Shown: positions 4,672-7,478 of the stretch, piece after piece
Numbering within the stretch: position 1 is the first letter of the stretch
Layout: every line of letters begins with the position of its first letter
Assembly (NCBI GenBank): GCA_002378565.1
Contig: DFSH01000015.1
Coordinates: 778 to 8,255, forward strand
Direction: 5' to 3'
Source: Flavobacteriales bacterium UBA3442
GTDB lineage: Bacteria > Bacteroidota > Bacteroidia > Flavobacteriales > Schleiferiaceae
DNA length: 7,478 nucleotides
Made by a program: the position numbers and the translations under genes
The notes under the pieces: generated by a model
Told to the model about the DNA's origin: nothing
Database searches by the model: none
The model's input: only the letters and a program-made list of their open reading frames with translations

Positions 4672-7478
4672 ATGATTCAAAACCTACTCAAAAAACTCCT
4701 TGGGGATAAGTCGGAAAGAGACATCAAGGAGATCAAACCCTTCATCGAGAAGATCCATGCTGCTGAAGCTGCCATCAAAGGCATCACTGCACAGGGTTTG
4801 AGAGACAAGACCGCAGACTTTAAGCTGCGCTTGAAAGAGGGGGGCAAGCCTGAGCAGGGCATCATTGACGACCTTAAGCAGCAGATTGAGTTGACAGAAA
4901 ATTTTGCTGAGAAGGATGACCTGTACAAGCAACTTGAACAGGCAGAAAAAGATTTACTTGACAAGGAAGAGTCCATCCTTACTGACATTTTACCAGAGGC
5001 CTTTGCGGTCATCCGTGAAACAGCCAAGCAATGGTCCAATGGCGATTTGGTGGTTGAGGCCACGGTGTTGGATCGAAGCCTTGCTGCCACATTGGATGCA
5101 GTCAGCATTTCAGATGACGCAACGCAAACCGCAACTTGGCACCAAACATGGTCAGCAGCAGGCGTTGACGTGACCTGGAACATGGTGCACTACGATGTGC
5201 AGCTGATCGGTGGTGTGGTACTGCATCAGGGCCGCATTGCAGAGATGGCTACCGGTGAGGGCAAGACCTTGGTTGCCACCTTGCCTGTCTACCTCAATGC
5301 CTTGTCTGGCCGCGGGGTACATGTGGTGACGGTGAACAACTACCTGGCTAAGCGAGATTCAGAGTGGATGGGTCCGATGTATCAGTTCCATGGTTTGGAG
5401 GTCGATTGCATCGATAAGCACCAACCCAACTCTGAGGAGCGAAGAATGGCCTACCGAAAGGATGTCATTTTTGGAACCAACAATGAATTTGGCTTTGATT
5501 ACTTGCGTGACAACATGGCTAAAGAGATGGGCGATCTTGTCCAGCAAAAGCATCACTTTGCCATCGTGGATGAGGTAGATTCTGTGTTGATTGATGATGC
5601 CCGGACACCTTTGATTATTTCTGGACCGACCCCCAATGGCGATGTGCAGGAATACACCCACCTCAAGTCCCATGTGGTGGATCTGTTGAATCACCAGAAA
5701 GCAGTGGCTCAGGAGTCTTTGAGGCAGGCGAAAATACTGATTGAAGCAGGCGACAATGAGCAAGGTGGCGTCGAGCTGTTGCGTTCATTCCGTGCCCTTC
5801 CAAAGAACAAGGCCTTGATTAAGTTCCTTTCGACGGAAGGCACCAAGCAACTCCTCCAGAAGACGGAAGGGGTTTACATGGCTGAGCAGGGCAAGCAAAT
5901 GAAGAAGATTGATGTGGATTTGTTCTTCACCATTGAGGAGAAGACCAACCAGATCAACCTCACTGACAAGGGCATTGAGCTCTTGAGTGAGCGCACCAGC
6001 GCAGACTTCTTCTTGATGCCTGACATGTCAACGGATCTGAACGTCATTGAGCAGTCTAACGTGGACCTTGCCTCCAAGGCACAGCAGAAAGATGCCTTGT
6101 TAAAGGACTACAGGCTCAAGAGTGAGCGCGTTCACGCCATGAGTCAGCTCTTGAAGGCTTACGCTTTGTTTGAAAAGGACGTTGAGTACGTGGTGATGGA
6201 TTCCAAGGTGAAAATCGTGGATGAACAAACTGGCCGCATCATGGATGGCAGGCGCTATTCTGATGGCTTGCACCAAGCCCTTGAGGCTAAGGAGAATGTG
6301 ACCATTGAGGCGGCGACACAGACCTATGCAACGATCACCTTGCAGAACTATTTCAGGATGTACAACAAGCTGTCTGGCATGACAGGTACTGCAGAAACTG
6401 AGGCAGGTGAATTCTATGAGATTTACAAGCTGGATGTGACGGTGATCCCAACCAACCGACCCATTGTCCGTGACGATCGGCAAGATTTGGTTTACAAGAC
6501 CAACAGAGAAAAATACAATGCGGCCATTGATGAGGTGATCACCTTGAGGGATTCCGGTAGGCCGGTGCTTGTAGGCACAACATCGGTAGAGATTTCTGAG
6601 CTCTTTGCTCGGGCCCTTACCATGCGTAAGGTCCCGCACCAGGTTCTCAATGCAAAGCTTCACCAAAAGGAGGCAGACATTGTCGCTGAAGCGGGTCGTC
6701 CAGGCACTGTCACCATTGCCACCAACATGGCTGGCCGTGGCACAGACATCAAGCTCACCGATGAGGCAAAGGCTGCAGGCGGCCTAGCCATTGTCGGTAC
6801 TGAGCGCCATGATTCGCGCCGTGTGGATCGTCAGCTCAGGGGTCGTGCAGGAAGGCAGGGTGATCCTGGTTCTTCTCAGTTTTTTGTGTCACTTGAGGAC
6901 AAGCTCATGCGCCTCTTTGGCTCTGAGCGCATTGCCAAGATGATGGACCGCATGGGCCATCAAGAGGGCGAGGTCATTCAGCACAAGATGGTGAGCAACT
7001 CCATTGAAAGAGCACAAAAGAAGGTTGAAGAAAACAACTTTGGGATGCGTAAGCGACTGTTGGATTATGATGATGTGATGAACTCACAGCGGACAGGTAT
7101 TTACAAGAAACGCAAGAACGCCCTTTCGGGTGAGCGCCTCAGCTTGGATATTGCCAACATGGCCTTGGAAAATGCGTACATGATTGCCAACAAGGCGAGC
7201 AGTTACAGCTCAAGCAGCACGCAAGACACAGCTAACGGCAACCCTGCTTATGCTTCCTACAAGCTCAGCTGTTTCCAGACCTATGGCATGGAGACACCCG
7301 TGTCAGAGAAGCATTTTGAGCAGTACAAAACCCCGGAACTCAGTGACGCCACTTTTGATGCTGCCATGGCACATTACCAAGCAAAGAATCAACGTGTGGC
7401 GACGCAAGCGCTTCCCGTATTGCAGAATGTAAAGAATGAACAGGGTGATCAAATCACCAAGATTCTTGTGCCTTTCAC
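4672..7478 (+). CDS. secA: SecA, preprotein translocase ATPase subunit (3'-truncated by window end)
   Basis: The reading frame is open from ATG 4672 to the window edge: 935 complete codons plus two bases, without a stop. SecA is the cytosolic motor that drives unfolded preproteins through SecYEG. Visible motifs are Walker A MATGEGKT at 192-199, the DEVD Walker B at 300-303, [15 protein letters not shown] just after it, and TNMAGRGTD at 684-692. [11 protein letters not shown] begins at 721 and [12 protein letters not shown], in the helical scaffold, near 693+343 bases of coding (bases 7057-7092). Walker A lies about 90 residues further in than in E. coli. The cause is a charged, coiled-coil-like insertion (about 58-102) and a second insertion (about 124-172), both typical of the roughly 1,100-residue Bacteroidota SecA. 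The serine-rich stretch near bases 7198-7220 starts another lineage-specific insertion. Asn223 replaces the usual Asp in the VNDYLAKRD motif. The C-terminal wing and tail are outside the window. It follows the small acidic gene by 37 bp with no promoter of its own seen. Confidence 0.97.
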   Translation, partial: MIQNLLKKLLGDKSERDIKEIKPFIEKIHAAEAAIKGITAQGLRDKTADFKLRLKEGGKPEQGIIDDLKQQIELTENFAEKDDLYKQLEQAEKDLLDKEESILTDILPEAFAVIRETAKQWSNGDLVVEATVLDRSLAATLDAVSISDDATQTATWHQTWSAAGVDVTWNMVHYDVQLIGGVVLHQGRIAEMATGEGKTLVATLPVYLNALSGRGVHVVTVNNYLAKRDSEWMGPMYQFHGLEVDCIDKHQPNSEERRMAYRKDVIFGTNNEFGFDYLRDNMAKEMGDLVQQKHHFAIVDEVDSVLIDDARTPLIISGPTPNGDVQEYTHLKSHVVDLLNHQKAVAQESLRQAKILIEAGDNEQGGVELLRSFRALPKNKALIKFLSTEGTKQLLQKTEGVYMAEQGKQMKKIDVDLFFTIEEKTNQINLTDKGIELLSERTSADFFLMPDMSTDLNVIEQSNVDLASKAQQKDALLKDYRLKSERVHAMSQLLKAYALFEKDVEYVVMDSKVKIVDEQTGRIMDGRRYSDGLHQALEAKENVTIEAATQTYATITLQNYFRMYNKLSGMTGTAETEAGEFYEIYKLDVTVIPTNRPIVRDDRQDLVYKTNREKYNAAIDEVITLRDSGRPVLVGTTSVEISELFARALTMRKVPHQVLNAKLHQKEADIVAEAGRPGTVTIATNMAGRGTDIKLTDEAKAAGGLAIVGTERHDSRRVDRQLRGRAGRQGDPGSSQFFVSLEDKLMRLFGSERIAKMMDRMGHQEGEVIQHKMVSNSIERAQKKVEENNFGMRKRLLDYDDVMNSQRTGIYKKRKNALSGERLSLDIANMALENAYMIANKASSYSSSSTQDTANGNPAYASYKLSCFQTYGMETPVSEKHFEQYKTPELSDATFDAAMAHYQAKNQRVATQALPVLQNVKNEQGDQITKILVPF

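Noticed and set aside
6100..6666. A 188-codon minus-strand frame opposite secA
   Set aside because: It is antisense to conserved SecA motor-domain codons, with no promoter or recognisable protein; I read it as a shadow.

Overview
The window is an ordinary-looking piece of a Bacteroidota chromosome, roughly half G+C. Several independent signs point there. The SecA has the long form with the N-terminal insertions typical of that phylum. A large (633-residue) PurF-like amidotransferase and a small acidic DUF2795-type protein are both of Bacteroidota type. None of the starts has a Shine-Dalgarno sequence. The promoter elements that can be seen fit the Bacteroidota TTTG / TAnnTTTG consensus rather than TTGACA / TATAAT. 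I cannot place it below phylum with confidence; a Flavobacteriia-like lineage is a guess.

Left part (1-1764): the window opens in the last codons of a gene whose C-terminus resembles 3-hydroxyanthranilate 3,4-dioxygenase. Two bases later a DtxR/MntR-family metal-responsive repressor begins. It runs tail to tail, with an 11-bp overlap, into a gene on the other strand for 2-amino-3-carboxymuconate-6-semialdehyde decarboxylase (ACMSD). The dioxygenase makes the substrate that ACMSD decarboxylates, so this side is part of a tryptophan/kynurenine degradation locus with a metalloregulator between the two enzyme genes.

Middle (1765-4320): a 50-bp divergent intergenic region carries TAnnTTTG boxes facing both ways. 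It drives ACMSD to the left and, to the right, the PurF-like protein followed one base later by a PduO-type cob(I)alamin adenosyltransferase.

Right part (4321-7478): a near-perfect Bacteroidota promoter (TTTG-N19-TACTTTTG) precedes the small acidic DUF2795-type gene. Next, 37 bp downstream, comes secA, the motor ATPase of the Sec translocon, which runs off the end of the window after 935 codons.

There is no gene-free stretch longer than 89 bp. I found no RNA gene, CRISPR array, insertion sequence, attachment site or long repeat. I do not see a new defence, mobile or biosynthetic system. The points most worth following are the regulator placed between the kynurenine genes, the altered glutaminase and Fe-S signatures of the PurF-like protein, and the divergent, nearly leaderless promoter.
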